Below, piece by piece: positions 1 to 10,670 of a stretch of DNA of 57,179 nt. Location of the stretch: NCBI GenBank assembly GCA_016780245.1, contig JADHME010000003.1, positions 1-57,179 on the forward strand, written 5' to 3'. A program made the translations under genes and the position numbers. Under the pieces are notes generated by a model, which was given only the letters and a program-made list of their open reading frames with translations, was not told the origin of the DNA and did no database searches. Position 1 is the first letter of the stretch. Each line of letters starts with the position of its first letter. Source of the stretch: Flavobacteriaceae bacterium. Its GTDB lineage: Bacteria > Bacteroidota > Bacteroidia > Flavobacteriales > Flavobacteriaceae.

Positions 1-329
1 AAGTTATTTTTTTTAATCAACTTTATGATATCTATCAGGCACTTGTTTCAGATATTAAATGGACTGAATTTATAGATATGATTAAATCAGATGTGAGGAT
101 TGGTAATTCACATATGGATGTTCCTGGTCATGATGGTAGATTGGGTTTTGGCGGAGCATGCTTCCCAAAAGATATCGCAGCATTATTGTCTCTATCAAAA
201 GATATTGATAAAGAGTTTTCATTACTAAAAGAAGTAATCAGTGCTAATAATAATATTAGAATGCAATACAATGATCTTGAAAAAAGAGAAAAAGAACAAG
301 GCGTAAATTATAAAATTGATTTAGAATAG
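1..329 (+). CDS. ugd: UDP-glucose 6-dehydrogenase, C-terminal part (5' end outside window)
   Basis: The reading frame is open from base 3 and ends at the TAG before the tRNA, so this is the last ~108 residues of a longer protein. The segment RIGNSHMDVPGHDG followed by GFGGACFPKD is the active-site region of UDP-glucose/GDP-mannose dehydrogenases; the Cys of GGACFPKD is the catalytic thiol that carries the thio-ester during the two-step oxidation. In the family these residues lie in the C-terminal half and bind the nucleotide sugar. The product would be UDP-glucuronate, which fits the UDP-glucuronate 4-epimerase at 21979-22986. The internal ATG at 78 is not the start, because conserved sequence continues upstream of it. 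Whether the missing N-terminal Rossmann domain is intact cannot be seen. Confidence 0.88.
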   Translation, partial: VIFFNQLYDIYQALVSDIKWTEFIDMIKSDVRIGNSHMDVPGHDGRLGFGGACFPKDIAALLSLSKDIDKEFSLLKEVISANNNIRMQYNDLEKREKEQGVNYKIDLE

Positions 330-341
330 CAACTTACTAAT

Positions 342-428
342 GCCCGGGTGGTGGAATTGGTAGACACAAGGGACTTAAAATCCCTCGAAGGCAACTTCGT
401 GCCGGTTCAAGTCCGGCTCCGGGTACCA
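342..428 (+). tRNA. tRNA-Leu (anticodon UAA)
   Basis: An 87-base class II tRNA. The acceptor arms 342-348 and 418-424 pair over 7 bp with two G-U pairs, the discriminator is A425, and CCA is encoded at 426-428. The anticodon stem AGGGA/TCCCT encloses the loop CTTAAAA, giving anticodon TAA at 376-378 (reads UUA and UUG). A long variable arm and a T-loop GTTCAAGTC follow. UUA is expected to be a major leucine codon in DNA this AT-rich. The gene lies 12 bases downstream of the ugd stop and ends 12 bases before the next ATG, so it is probably part of a longer transcript. Confidence 0.97.
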
Positions 429-440
429 TAAAAAGATATT

Positions 441-1274
441 ATGAATAAAATTAATAAGATAGAAATTATTGCCGAAATAGGGTGGAATCATATGGGCGAC
501 AACTCTCTAGCAGAACAAATGATTAAAAGTGCTAAAGAGAATGGTGCCAATACTGTTAAATTTCAGTATTGGGATCCTGTGCATCTTAAAAGTGGAGCAT
601 GGGATTCAGATGGAAGAAGAGAGATATATAATAAGGCAGCACTAAGCATAGAAAAAGTTTCTGAATTGCAAAAAATGTCTAATGATATTGGTTGTAATTT
701 TTTAATAAGTGTCTTTGGTACTATTGGTGCTAAATCAATATTAGATATTGGAATTAGAAATATTAAAATTCCTTCTCATGAAACCACCAATAAGAAACTG
801 ATTGAATTTTGTTCAACTCACTTTGATTTCATTTATTTTTCAGCTGGTGCCTCTTCAGAGAATGATGTTATAGAGGCGGTAAAAATTTTAAAAAATGGAA
901 ATGCTGATTTTAATTTAATGCATTGTGTATCTTCATATCCATGTGCTGATGAAAATGCAAATTTAAACAGAATTAATTGGCTTAGCGAAATGCATTCATC
1001 TGTTGGTTACAGCGATCATACACAGAGTACAATAGTTCCTGCTTTTGCTTTGCTTAATGGAGCAACAGTTGTCGAGAAACATTTTACTATCGATAAAGAT
1101 TTGCCAGGAAGAGATAACAAGTTTGCATTAGATTCAAATGAATTCAATGAGATGTGCAAAAATATACATATCGCATCCAACTCAATTATAGATAAAGGAA
1201 ATGGATATCAATCTATAGAAGAGGATACAGTCATGAATTATCGTGGAAGATGGGAACCTCAGGATTATAGTTAG
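441..1274 (+). CDS. NeuB-family sugar-phosphate/PEP condensing enzyme without SAF domain
   Basis: 277 residues, homologous to the TIM-barrel domain of N-acetylneuraminate, legionaminate and pseudaminate synthases, which condense phosphoenolpyruvate with an N-acetylated hexose. Visible motifs are AEIGWNHMGD near the N-terminus, HCVSSYP near residue 160, GYSDHT near 190 and EKHFTID near 214, then a PGRDNKFALD segment. Typical NeuB/PseI proteins have about 340-350 residues and end in an antifreeze-like SAF domain; this one stops after the barrel with a short tail, so the SAF domain is absent. A full-length paralogue is encoded at 9619-10662, so this copy may use a different substrate or have a modified role. 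It starts 12 bases after a tRNA and is followed after 5 bases by the nucleotidyltransferase-cupin gene. The family is clear; the substrate is unknown. Confidence 0.82.
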   Translation: MNKINKIEIIAEIGWNHMGDNSLAEQMIKSAKENGANTVKFQYWDPVHLKSGAWDSDGRREIYNKAALSIEKVSELQKMSNDIGCNFLISVFGTIGAKSILDIGIRNIKIPSHETTNKKLIEFCSTHFDFIYFSAGASSENDVIEAVKILKNGNADFNLMHCVSSYPCADENANLNRINWLSEMHSSVGYSDHTQSTIVPAFALLNGATVVEKHFTIDKDLPGRDNKFALDSNEFNEMCKNIHIASNSIIDKGNGYQSIEEDTVMNYRGRWEPQDYS

Positions 1275-1279
1275 TAGAA

Positions 1280-2071
1280 GTGAGCTCTAAAGATATTCAT
1301 GTGATTGTAAGTGGTGGATTTGATCCGATTCATTTAGGTCATTTAAATTTAATTAACGAAGCATCTAAGTTAGGCAAAGTAGTAGTTATAGTCAACTCTG
1401 ATGAATTTTTATTAAACAAAAAAGGTTTTTGTTTAATGCCAATTAACGAAAGGGTTGAAATTATTAAAAATCTTAAAAATGTTGAAACTGTTTTTCCTTC
1501 TATTGATAAAGATGAATCAGTTTCCGAATCTATTAAAGCTCTGTCTTTAAACAAATCTCTAAATATTAGATTTTTTGCTAATGGTGGAGATAGGAAAAAT
1601 GAGTCAGATTTACCAGAAGCAAATATTTGTAAAAATAGTGACATAGAGTTAGTTTTTGGTATTGGCGGTGGTAAAACTCAATCAAGTTCTAATCTTTTTA
1701 AAGAGGCAATCAATGTTTTTAATTTTTATAAAAATTATACAAAAAAACCATGGGGCTCATATTTAAACTTATTAAAGGAGCATAATTTCCTAGTTAAAAA
1801 AATCCTTGTCGATGTTGGTGAAGAGATTTCATATCAATCTCATGACTTTAGAGATGAGCATTGGATACTCATTGAAGGGAGCATAGAAGTTATCAACGGA
1901 AGCTCAACAAAAATATTAAAATCAAATGATTATGACTTTATAAAAAGAGGCGTAAAACACAGAATAAAAAATATTGGATCTAGCACTGCATTGATGATAG
2001 AAGTTCAGTTTGGCGAAAAAATAGATGAAAATGATATTAAAAGATATGATGATAAATATGGAAGAGCTTAG
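1280..2071 (+). CDS. Nucleotidyltransferase (RfaE2/TagD-like) fused to a mannose-6-phosphate-isomerase-type cupin
   Basis: 263 residues starting at a GTG just after the preceding stop. Residues ~6-150 form a cytidylyltransferase-like domain: GGFDPIHLGH is the HxGH nucleotide-binding motif and ANGGDRKNES resembles the GGDY region of heptose-1-phosphate adenylyltransferases. Residues ~155-263 match the C-terminal cupin of bifunctional ManC proteins: KKPWGSY at the domain start, SHDFRDEHW in the metal-site region, RGVKHRIKN, EVQFG and a final DDKYGRA. ManC normally pairs this cupin with a GT-A nucleotidyltransferase, so the combination here is unusual. A role in activating or isomerising a sugar phosphate for the neighbouring nonulosonate genes is inferred from context only. 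Confidence 0.75.
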   Translation: MSSKDIHVIVSGGFDPIHLGHLNLINEASKLGKVVVIVNSDEFLLNKKGFCLMPINERVEIIKNLKNVETVFPSIDKDESVSESIKALSLNKSLNIRFFANGGDRKNESDLPEANICKNSDIELVFGIGGGKTQSSSNLFKEAINVFNFYKNYTKKPWGSYLNLLKEHNFLVKKILVDVGEEISYQSHDFRDEHWILIEGSIEVINGSSTKILKSNDYDFIKRGVKHRIKNIGSSTALMIEVQFGEKIDENDIKRYDDKYGRA

Positions 2072-2090
2072 AGCTAAAAGAGGAGCTTAA

Positions 2091-4248
<2,158 letters not shown>

Positions 4249-4252
<4 letters not shown>

Positions 4253-5127
4253 TTTCAAAAATTTCAATTGGAACAGCTCAGTTTGGCTTAGATTATGGAA
4301 TATCAAATCAAAGAGGAAAAGTTCCATTTTCTGATGTTGAAAATATCATTGAGCTTGCATACTCAAGGGGGATTGATAAATTAGACACTGCTTCTGCTTA
4401 TGGTAAAAGTGAAAAAGTGTTGGGTCAAATAGGTGTTAAAAATTTCAAAATTACTTCGAAGATTCCAACCATTCCATCTGATGCAAAAAATATAAATGAT
4501 TTTCTTTTTAGAACAACTGAAAGATCTCTTGCTGATCTTAAAATTGATAAATTTAACTGCATTTTGGTTCATGATTCCTATCAATTTTTCCAAAAAAAAT
4601 ATCATGATGAATATATAAAAGCTCTTGTTGATTTAAAAAGGTCAAACTTAACAACAAAAATAGGCTTATCAGTTTATGACCCTCTTGATGATAGTATTAT
4701 GGAGGTTATTAATCATATCGATGTAATACAGTCTTCATTTAACATTTTTGATCAAAGATTAAATCAAAAAGATTTAATAAGTACTCTAAATGCTAATAAT
4801 ATTGAAGTTCAAGCAAGATCAATATTTTTGCAAGGATTATTATTAATTAATCATAGAATGATCCCAAAAAAATTTGAAAAATGGAAAAATATATTTAATG
4901 ATTATCACTCATGGCTAGATAAAAATAACTATAGCGCACTTAGCGCGTGTTTAAATTTTGTTATAAATAGTAAAAATATTAATGCAGTTATTATAGGAAT
5001 TGATACTCCTCAACAATTTATTGAAATTATAGAAAGTCTGAGCAGCGAAATTATTAATATTCCAAAGAATCTTGAATGCGATGATCATATGCTAATTAAC
5101 CCCTCATATTGGGATAAAATAAAATAA
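4249..5127 (+). CDS. Aldo/keto reductase family protein
   Basis: 292 residues with the (beta/alpha)8 aldo/keto-reductase pattern: GTAQFGLDYG at the N-terminus, DTASAYGKSE containing the catalytic Asp and Tyr, a Lys in ITSKIPT, VHD in place of the usual catalytic-His strand, and GLSVYDP. NADPH-dependent reduction or oxidation of a sugar carbonyl is expected. Such reductases occur in surface-sugar loci, but the standard pseudaminate pathway does not need one, so its substrate here is unknown. It overlaps pseC by 4 bases and is followed after 1 base by a Gfo/Idh oxidoreductase. The family is fairly sure; the specific role is not. Confidence 0.78.
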
Positions 5128-5128
5128 A

Positions 5129-6013
5129 ATGAATAGAATTGGTGTGATTGGATACAATGAAGGAAATGGCCATCCGTTTTCATTTTCAAGTATTTTCAAT
5201 GGCTATAATGAAAATAATATTGATTCATGTCCCTACAGCACAATTCCTGATTACTTAAGAAAAAATAATTCTAATGATAAATTGTTACAAAATTCAAAAG
5301 TAACTCATGTTTGGACTCAAGACTTTTCAATCTCACAAAACATAGCTGCTTTTTCAAATATTCCAACCATTGTAAAAAATTTGGATGATATGATTGGACA
5401 GATTGATGCAATAATTTTAGCCAGAGATGATTATGAAAATCACTTTGAAAATGTAAGTAAATTTTTTAATAAAGAAATTCCTATTTTTATAGATAAACCT
5501 CTTGCTATTAATGTAAATGATGCAAAAAATATTCTGTCTAATCAAAAATTTGACGGCCAAATATATTCTATAAGCGCCCTTGCAAACGATAATAAAGTAA
5601 TTGATGCAAAAAATAATTTAAAATCAATTGGAAAAATTAACTCTATTTTTGGTCTTATGCCTGGATCTTGGGAAAAATATTCAGTACATTTATTTGATCC
5701 ATTGATTAAAATTTTTGGGAAAGACTTTACTATTAAAGATTATAAAGTTCTTAAATCAGATTCATTAACTATGCTTAATGGCACATCAATCGAAAACTCT
5801 AACATATCACTGACTTGTCTTGGTGGAGAAAAATGTGCTCCATTTTTAAATATAGTTGGTGAAAAGGGCTTTTTATTTATAGATTTTGATGATCCTTATA
5901 TGGCATTTAGAAATACTTTACAAAAATTTTCCGAAAATATTCATCATAAGAATATATTGAGAAGTCAAAAAGAAATCATTCATTCTATTTCTTTAATACA
6001 AATGGGTTTATGA
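5129..6013 (+). CDS. Gfo/Idh/MocA-type oxidoreductase
   Basis: 294 residues. An N-terminal IGVIGYNEGNG stretch occupies the nucleotide-binding position, and IPIFIDKPLA near residues 115-124 corresponds to the family's conserved EKP segment with Glu replaced by Asp. The C-terminal half is beta-rich, as expected for the substrate domain, but the protein is somewhat shorter than the usual 330-380 residues. These enzymes oxidise or reduce sugar hydroxyl groups with NAD(P). With the aldo/keto reductase just upstream it could remodel a sugar by oxidation and re-reduction, which is inference. Its last 4 bases overlap the start of pseG. Confidence 0.68.
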   Translation: MNRIGVIGYNEGNGHPFSFSSIFNGYNENNIDSCPYSTIPDYLRKNNSNDKLLQNSKVTHVWTQDFSISQNIAAFSNIPTIVKNLDDMIGQIDAIILARDDYENHFENVSKFFNKEIPIFIDKPLAINVNDAKNILSNQKFDGQIYSISALANDNKVIDAKNNLKSIGKINSIFGLMPGSWEKYSVHLFDPLIKIFGKDFTIKDYKVLKSDSLTMLNGTSIENSNISLTCLGGEKCAPFLNIVGEKGFLFIDFDDPYMAFRNTLQKFSENIHHKNILRSQKEIIHSISLIQMGL

Positions 6014-7044
6014 ATATAGGTGTCAGGGTTGAAGCTTCAGACAAAATTGGCACTGGACATCTTAAAAGATGTATCTCTTTATCTCTAGAAATTAAAGAAA
6101 ATTTAGACGCTGATGTTATATTTTTTTTCTCTGGCGATGATAGATATTTAGATCTCCTCAAAAATCATGATTTAGCTTTCCATAAAATCAAATCAAATAC
6201 TTTTAATTATTTAGACGATGTAAAGTTATTAAAATCAATAGTTAAGAAAAACAATATTGAGTTAAGTTTTATAATCGTTGATCATTATAAAATTGATATA
6301 AATTGGGAGAAACAATTATCAGACTATAAAATAATCGTTTTAGATGATCTTGCAAATAGAAAACATCATGCCGATATTCTTATAGATCAAAATCTCTACA
6401 ACAATTATCAAAAAAGATATCTTGATCTTGTAAATAAAGGATGCATTTTATTATTAGGACCCAAATACGCAATATTAAATAATAAATACAAAAAATTAAG
6501 AAAAAATCTAATAAAAAAAAATAGCTACAAAAATGTTCTTATATCATTTGGTGGAACAGATGAATTTGAATTGACAGAACAATTATTGGCAAAATTTTCT
6601 TCCTGCCCTGATTTGAATGAATATATATTTCATGCAGTAGTTACTAAATCTTTTAAAAATAAACCATTAATACGATCTTATTCACGTTATGAAAACATCG
6701 AAATTTATGAAGATTTAGATTGTCTATCTAGCTTAATGTATGAGTGTGATTTTTCAATTGGAGCAGGTGGCACAACCACATGGGAGAGATTCGCAATGAA
6801 ACTCCCAGCAATTGTTATTACAATAGCAGAAAATCAAGTCGAGAGTGCAAATTACCTTAAAAAGAATGGTTTTATTGACTATATTGGTAAGGCCAAAGAC
6901 CTCCGTAAAGATTGGATAGAAAATATTATATCTATGATAAAAGACAAGAAAAACTTAGAAAGTCAATCTAAAAAAATATCCGATATAGTTGACGCTGAGG
7001 GTACTAAAAGAATAATAAATAGTATGATAAATTTAATGCTTTAG
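6010..7044 (+). CDS. pseG: UDP-2,4-diacetamido-2,4,6-trideoxy-beta-L-altropyranose hydrolase, PseG
   Basis: 344 residues with a GT-B-like fold resembling MurG. The N-terminus GVRVEASDKIGTGHLKRC contains the GxGHxxR-type motif with the catalytic His. The C-terminal half has SFGGTDEF and GAGGTTTWER, the nucleotide-binding loops. PseG removes UDP from the diacetamido sugar before condensation by PseI. Length agrees with the family (about 270-350 residues; the longer end here). The ATG overlaps the stop of the preceding gene. A 49-base AT-rich gap follows before the acetyltransferase. Confidence 0.9.
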   Translation: MNIGVRVEASDKIGTGHLKRCISLSLEIKENLDADVIFFFSGDDRYLDLLKNHDLAFHKIKSNTFNYLDDVKLLKSIVKKNNIELSFIIVDHYKIDINWEKQLSDYKIIVLDDLANRKHHADILIDQNLYNNYQKRYLDLVNKGCILLLGPKYAILNNKYKKLRKNLIKKNSYKNVLISFGGTDEFELTEQLLAKFSSCPDLNEYIFHAVVTKSFKNKPLIRSYSRYENIEIYEDLDCLSSLMYECDFSIGAGGTTTWERFAMKLPAIVITIAENQVESANYLKKNGFIDYIGKAKDLRKDWIENIISMIKDKKNLESQSKKISDIVDAEGTKRIINSMINLML

Positions 7045-7093
7045 AAAATTTTTAGAAATATATTTTACATATCATTTATATTATACTTTCCTC

Positions 7094-7666
7094 ATGTCTA
7101 GGGTATATCTTGAACTTTTAAACGAAGATCATTTTGATGATGAGTATGTTGGCTGGCATAGCCAAAGTCATACTGATTTTTATTCTGGTTCAAAAAGAAT
7201 TTTTACTAAAGAGAATCTTTTAGAAGAATTCCATGCAGGTACCAAAAACAATAATAACTTTCATTATGGTATTTTTTACAAAGAAAATAATAAACTTATT
7301 GGAGTTATTAAGCTTGGCATAGTAAATTGGGTTCATAAAATATCTGATATGATAGTTTTCATTGGAGATGCTGACTATCTAGGAAAGGGTCTTGCCGTTG
7401 ATGCGATAAATGAAGGCAATGAAAAAGCTTTTAATGAGCATAAGCTAAGAAAATTGTATGGAGGTATGTACAAAGATAATGTTGCTAGCGTAAAAGCATA
7501 TCTAAAAACAGGATGGATAATTGAAGGTATCATGAAGGATCAATATTTACATGTAGGTATTTCACAAGATAGAGTTCTTGTGGCGTGTTTTAATCCATCT
7601 ATTTTTAAGAGTGAATATCATAGAAAAGGTTTATATTCATTTGAGGATATTTATCAAGCAAATTAA
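7094..7666 (+). CDS. pseH: GNAT N-acetyltransferase, probable PseH
   Basis: 190 residues of the RimJ/RimL-like GNAT family. Recognisable parts are the N-terminal YLELLNEDHFDDEY, IGVIKLG on strand 4, the acetyl-CoA loop region DYLGKGLAVDAI and NVASVKAYLKTGW in the C-terminal core. In the pseudaminate pathway the equivalent enzyme acetylates N4 of the PseC product with acetyl-CoA. Its position between pseG and pseF supports this, but PseH proteins diverge a lot and a different acyl donor is possible. Next gene begins 11 bases downstream with its own AGGG-type ribosome site. Confidence 0.75.
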   Translation: MSRVYLELLNEDHFDDEYVGWHSQSHTDFYSGSKRIFTKENLLEEFHAGTKNNNNFHYGIFYKENNKLIGVIKLGIVNWVHKISDMIVFIGDADYLGKGLAVDAINEGNEKAFNEHKLRKLYGGMYKDNVASVKAYLKTGWIIEGIMKDQYLHVGISQDRVLVACFNPSIFKSEYHRKGLYSFEDIYQAN

Positions 7667-7677
7667 AGGGAAAAATT

Positions 7678-8874
7678 ATGAATAATCAATGGCGTTTTAA
7701 AGGCAATGAGCTTAAGTATTTAAAGGACGTATTAGACTCAGGAGAAGGCTCATCTACAACAGGTTCTTACAATAAGGCATTTGAAGAACTTTTTGCATTA
7801 AAAAATAATGCTAAATATGCTGTTACGTTCAATTCTGGTACTAGTACATTGCATGCAGCTCTTGATGCATTAGGCGTATCTTATGGTGATGAAGTAATCA
7901 TTCCTCCAATAACTGTATATAGTAATTTTGCAGTAACAATTGCTGCGAATGCCATACCAGTATTTGCTGACGTAGAAGAGGATACTTTTAATATTTGCCC
8001 TAAAGATATTGAAAGAAAGATAACATCAAAAACTAAAGCAATAATGCCAGTTTCCTTATACGGACTATCTTGCGATTTAGATAAAATAATGGCCATTGCT
8101 AAAAAACATAATCTTGTTGTTATTAATGATGCAGCAGAAGCTCATGGAGCCACATGGAATAATAAACAGATAAGTGAATATGCTCATGTCACAAGCTATA
8201 GCACTGAAAACAGCAAGCATATTTCAACTGGTGATGGCGGGATTATAACTACCAATGATGAGATGACTGCAAAAAGATGTAGAAAATTTGGAAGTATGGG
8301 ATATTCTTTAATGACTGCTAATGAAGGAAGATTAAGGCTTAATAAAGAAGTTTTTCAAGATCCTACTTACAAAAGACATGATGGATTTGCTTATAACTAC
8401 AGAATGCCAGAGGTAGCAGCTGCAGTAGGATTGGCCCAGACAGAAAAATATGAATTTTTTATTGAATTAAGAGAAAAAGTTGGCCTGCAAATGAGAGAAA
8501 TAGCATTAACAAGTGATTTTTTGATACCACAAAAGAAAATAGATGGTGCTAGAAATACTTACTGGACATTTGCTGCAAGAATGGTTAGATCTGATATCAG
8601 ATGGCAGGATTTTAGAAAGAAATTTATTGAATTTGGTGGCGAAAGTATTTTTGCTTGCTGGGCATTAACTTATGATGAGCCTATAGTTGCTGAAGGTATT
8701 TTTAAAAAACAGAATCCAGCACTTTATTCAAACATTGAGTACAAAAAATCGGATTATCCAGTCGCCGAAAAAATACAACCTCAATTAATGCAGTTTCCTT
8801 TAAATTACTCTTCATACGAAGAATCTCAGCCTCAGTTAGATGCGTTAGATAAAACTCTACGTTTCTATGAGTAA
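7678..8874 (+). CDS. DegT/DnrJ/EryC1-family sugar aminotransferase (second copy)
   Basis: 398 residues. PLP-enzyme motifs are NSGTSTLHAAL for phosphate binding, NDAAEAHGA with the aspartate that holds the pyridine nitrogen, and STENSKHISTGDGG with the Schiff-base Lys. NYRMPEVAAA is the family's conserved C-terminal segment. The N-terminus (WRFKGNELKYLKDVLDSG) differs from PseC, so this is not a recent duplicate. It should aminate a keto-sugar, on a second carbon or in a second pathway. It lies between the pseH-like and pseF genes. Confidence 0.85.
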   Translation: MNNQWRFKGNELKYLKDVLDSGEGSSTTGSYNKAFEELFALKNNAKYAVTFNSGTSTLHAALDALGVSYGDEVIIPPITVYSNFAVTIAANAIPVFADVEEDTFNICPKDIERKITSKTKAIMPVSLYGLSCDLDKIMAIAKKHNLVVINDAAEAHGATWNNKQISEYAHVTSYSTENSKHISTGDGGIITTNDEMTAKRCRKFGSMGYSLMTANEGRLRLNKEVFQDPTYKRHDGFAYNYRMPEVAAAVGLAQTEKYEFFIELREKVGLQMREIALTSDFLIPQKKIDGARNTYWTFAARMVRSDIRWQDFRKKFIEFGGESIFACWALTYDEPIVAEGIFKKQNPALYSNIEYKKSDYPVAEKIQPQLMQFPLNYSSYEESQPQLDALDKTLRFYE

Positions 8875-8884
8875 ATCATGATTC

Positions 8885-9619
8885 ATGAAAATGAATTATT
8901 GTATATTTGTACAGGCTAGACTGTCCTCCTCAAGATCTCCAGGAAAAGTTCTTGCCGACATTGAAGGCAAACCAATGCTTCTTAGACAACTTCAAAGAAT
9001 TAGACATGGAGTCAATAATATTGACATCATATGTGTAACATCAAATGACAAATCAGATGATCCTATTGAGGAGTTATGCTCGAATAATAACTTTAATTTT
9101 TTTAGAGGTAGTTTAAATAATGTCCTTCAGAGATATATTGATGCGTCAGATGAATTTAATATTAAAAACATTATAAGGATAGGGGGCGATGATCCTTTAG
9201 CAGACCATAATTCTGTAACTAAATTAATTAGTGAACATAAAGACGAAGATTTCTTGTATACGAGTCATAGATATGGATGGCCTTATGGAACAGCATCAGA
9301 ATTAATCAAAGTAAGTGCACTAAGAAAAATTGCTACTTTAACTTCAGAGGAATTATATAAAGAACATATAATTCCTTTTTTTTGGCACAATCAAGATAGA
9401 TTTAATATGAAAAAGGTTTTCTCCCCTGAAAGCATATGCAGACCTGAATATTATTTCAGCGTTGACTATGAAGAGGATTTGCAGCTAATTAGAAATATTT
9501 TTGCGTTATTAAAGAGTAAGGGAGAGTTTTTTAGTCTAAAAGATGTTATTTATCTATGTGATAATCAAAAAGACATTTTAGAAATTAATAAACATTTACA
9601 TTCAGGATTTGATTTTTAG
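8885..9619 (+). CDS. pseF: CMP-pseudaminate cytidylyltransferase-like protein (PseF/SpsF type)
   Basis: 244 residues of the GT-A-like cytidylyltransferase group. IFVQARLSSSRSPGKVL near the N-terminus corresponds to the CTP-binding QAR-S-R-PGK motif, GKPMLLRQLQR follows, and RIGGDDPLADH carries the metal-binding Asp region. This is the SpsF form of the family. It would load the nonulosonate onto CMP, the final activation step. Two ATGs (8885 and 8891) are possible starts. The stop codon shares one base with the GTG of pseI, so the two are coupled. Confidence 0.83.
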   Translation: MKMNYCIFVQARLSSSRSPGKVLADIEGKPMLLRQLQRIRHGVNNIDIICVTSNDKSDDPIEELCSNNNFNFFRGSLNNVLQRYIDASDEFNIKNIIRIGGDDPLADHNSVTKLISEHKDEDFLYTSHRYGWPYGTASELIKVSALRKIATLTSEELYKEHIIPFFWHNQDRFNMKKVFSPESICRPEYYFSVDYEEDLQLIRNIFALLKSKGEFFSLKDVIYLCDNQKDILEINKHLHSGFDF

Positions 9620-10662
9620 TGATTATAAATAATAAAAAGATTGGATTGGATGCGGCACCATACATTATTGCTGAAATGTCAGCAAATCATAACAATGATA
9701 TTGAAAATGCAAAAAAATTAATTGAAGAGGCAAAAAAAAATGGAGCTGATGCGATAAAGCTTCAAACATATAAACCAGATACTATTACACTTAATTCATC
9801 ACATGAAGACTTCATTATTAAAGATAATGGCTTATGGCATGGAAGAACCTTATATGATTTATATGAAGAAGCACATATGCCATGGGATTGGCATAAACCT
9901 TTATTTGAATTTGCAAACAAACTCGGCTTAACAATTTTCAGTTCTCCTTTCGATAGAACTGCAGTTGATTTACTTGAAGAATTAAATGCTCCGGCATATA
10001 AAATTGCTTCATTTGAAATAGTTGATATTCCGCTTATTCAGTATGTGGCTTCAACAAATAAACCAATAATAATTTCTACTGGTATGGCTAATGAAGATGA
10101 AATATTTGAAGCTATTGAGGCTGTAAAAAGTTTTGGAACATCAGACATTGCAATTTTGCATTGTGTCAGTTCATATCCAGCCAAACCCTCAGAATATAAT
10201 CTTAAAACTATTGAAGATATGAGAAAGAAGTTTAAAGTTGAGGTCGGAATATCTGATCATACTATAGATAATGTTACTGCGATTTCAAGCATTGCTTTTG
10301 GTTGCACATTAATAGAGAAACATTTTACTTTAGACAGAAATGCGGGCGGCCCAGATGATTCTTTTTCAATGGAGCCAAGCCAATTAATGAGTCTTTCTAA
10401 AGATACAAAAAATGCACGCAAGGCAATTGGTAAGATAAATTACAGCCTTAAAAATAACGAAAAAACTAATATAAAATTTAGAAGATCTTTATATTTTGTT
10501 AAAAATCTTTCAAAGGGGGCCATTATTAGTAAAGATGATATTGCATCTGTAAGACCTGGCTATGGCGTTTTACCAAAACATTACCATGAAATAATTGGTA
10601 AAACTGTTAATAAAGATATATCTAAGCATACTGCTGTAAATTTTGATGATATATCAAATTAA
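9619..10662 (+). CDS. pseI: Pseudaminic acid synthase (NeuB family, with SAF domain)
   Basis: 347 residues, full length for the family. The PEP-condensing barrel shows IIAEMSANHNND, ADAIKLQTYKPDTIT, PFDRTAVDLLE, ISTGMA, HCVSSYPA, GISDHT and EKHFTLDR. Residues ~290-347 form the C-terminal SAF domain (RRSLYFVKNLSKG, then SVRPGYG). The AHMPWDWHKPLF region and PFDRTAV segment match PseI better than NeuB or LegI by eye. It condenses PEP with 2,4-diacetamido-2,4,6-trideoxy-L-altrose. The start is GTG overlapping the pseF stop. Confidence 0.9.
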   Translation: MIINNKKIGLDAAPYIIAEMSANHNNDIENAKKLIEEAKKNGADAIKLQTYKPDTITLNSSHEDFIIKDNGLWHGRTLYDLYEEAHMPWDWHKPLFEFANKLGLTIFSSPFDRTAVDLLEELNAPAYKIASFEIVDIPLIQYVASTNKPIIISTGMANEDEIFEAIEAVKSFGTSDIAILHCVSSYPAKPSEYNLKTIEDMRKKFKVEVGISDHTIDNVTAISSIAFGCTLIEKHFTLDRNAGGPDDSFSMEPSQLMSLSKDTKNARKAIGKINYSLKNNEKTNIKFRRSLYFVKNLSKGAIISKDDIASVRPGYGVLPKHYHEIIGKTVNKDISKHTAVNFDDISN

Positions 10663-10670
10663 TCTATGCA

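Noticed and set aside
342-428. A duplicated tRNA 3' end marking a phage-type integration (att) site
   Set aside because: I looked for a second copy of the T-arm to CCA stretch across the window and found none, and there is no integrase gene.
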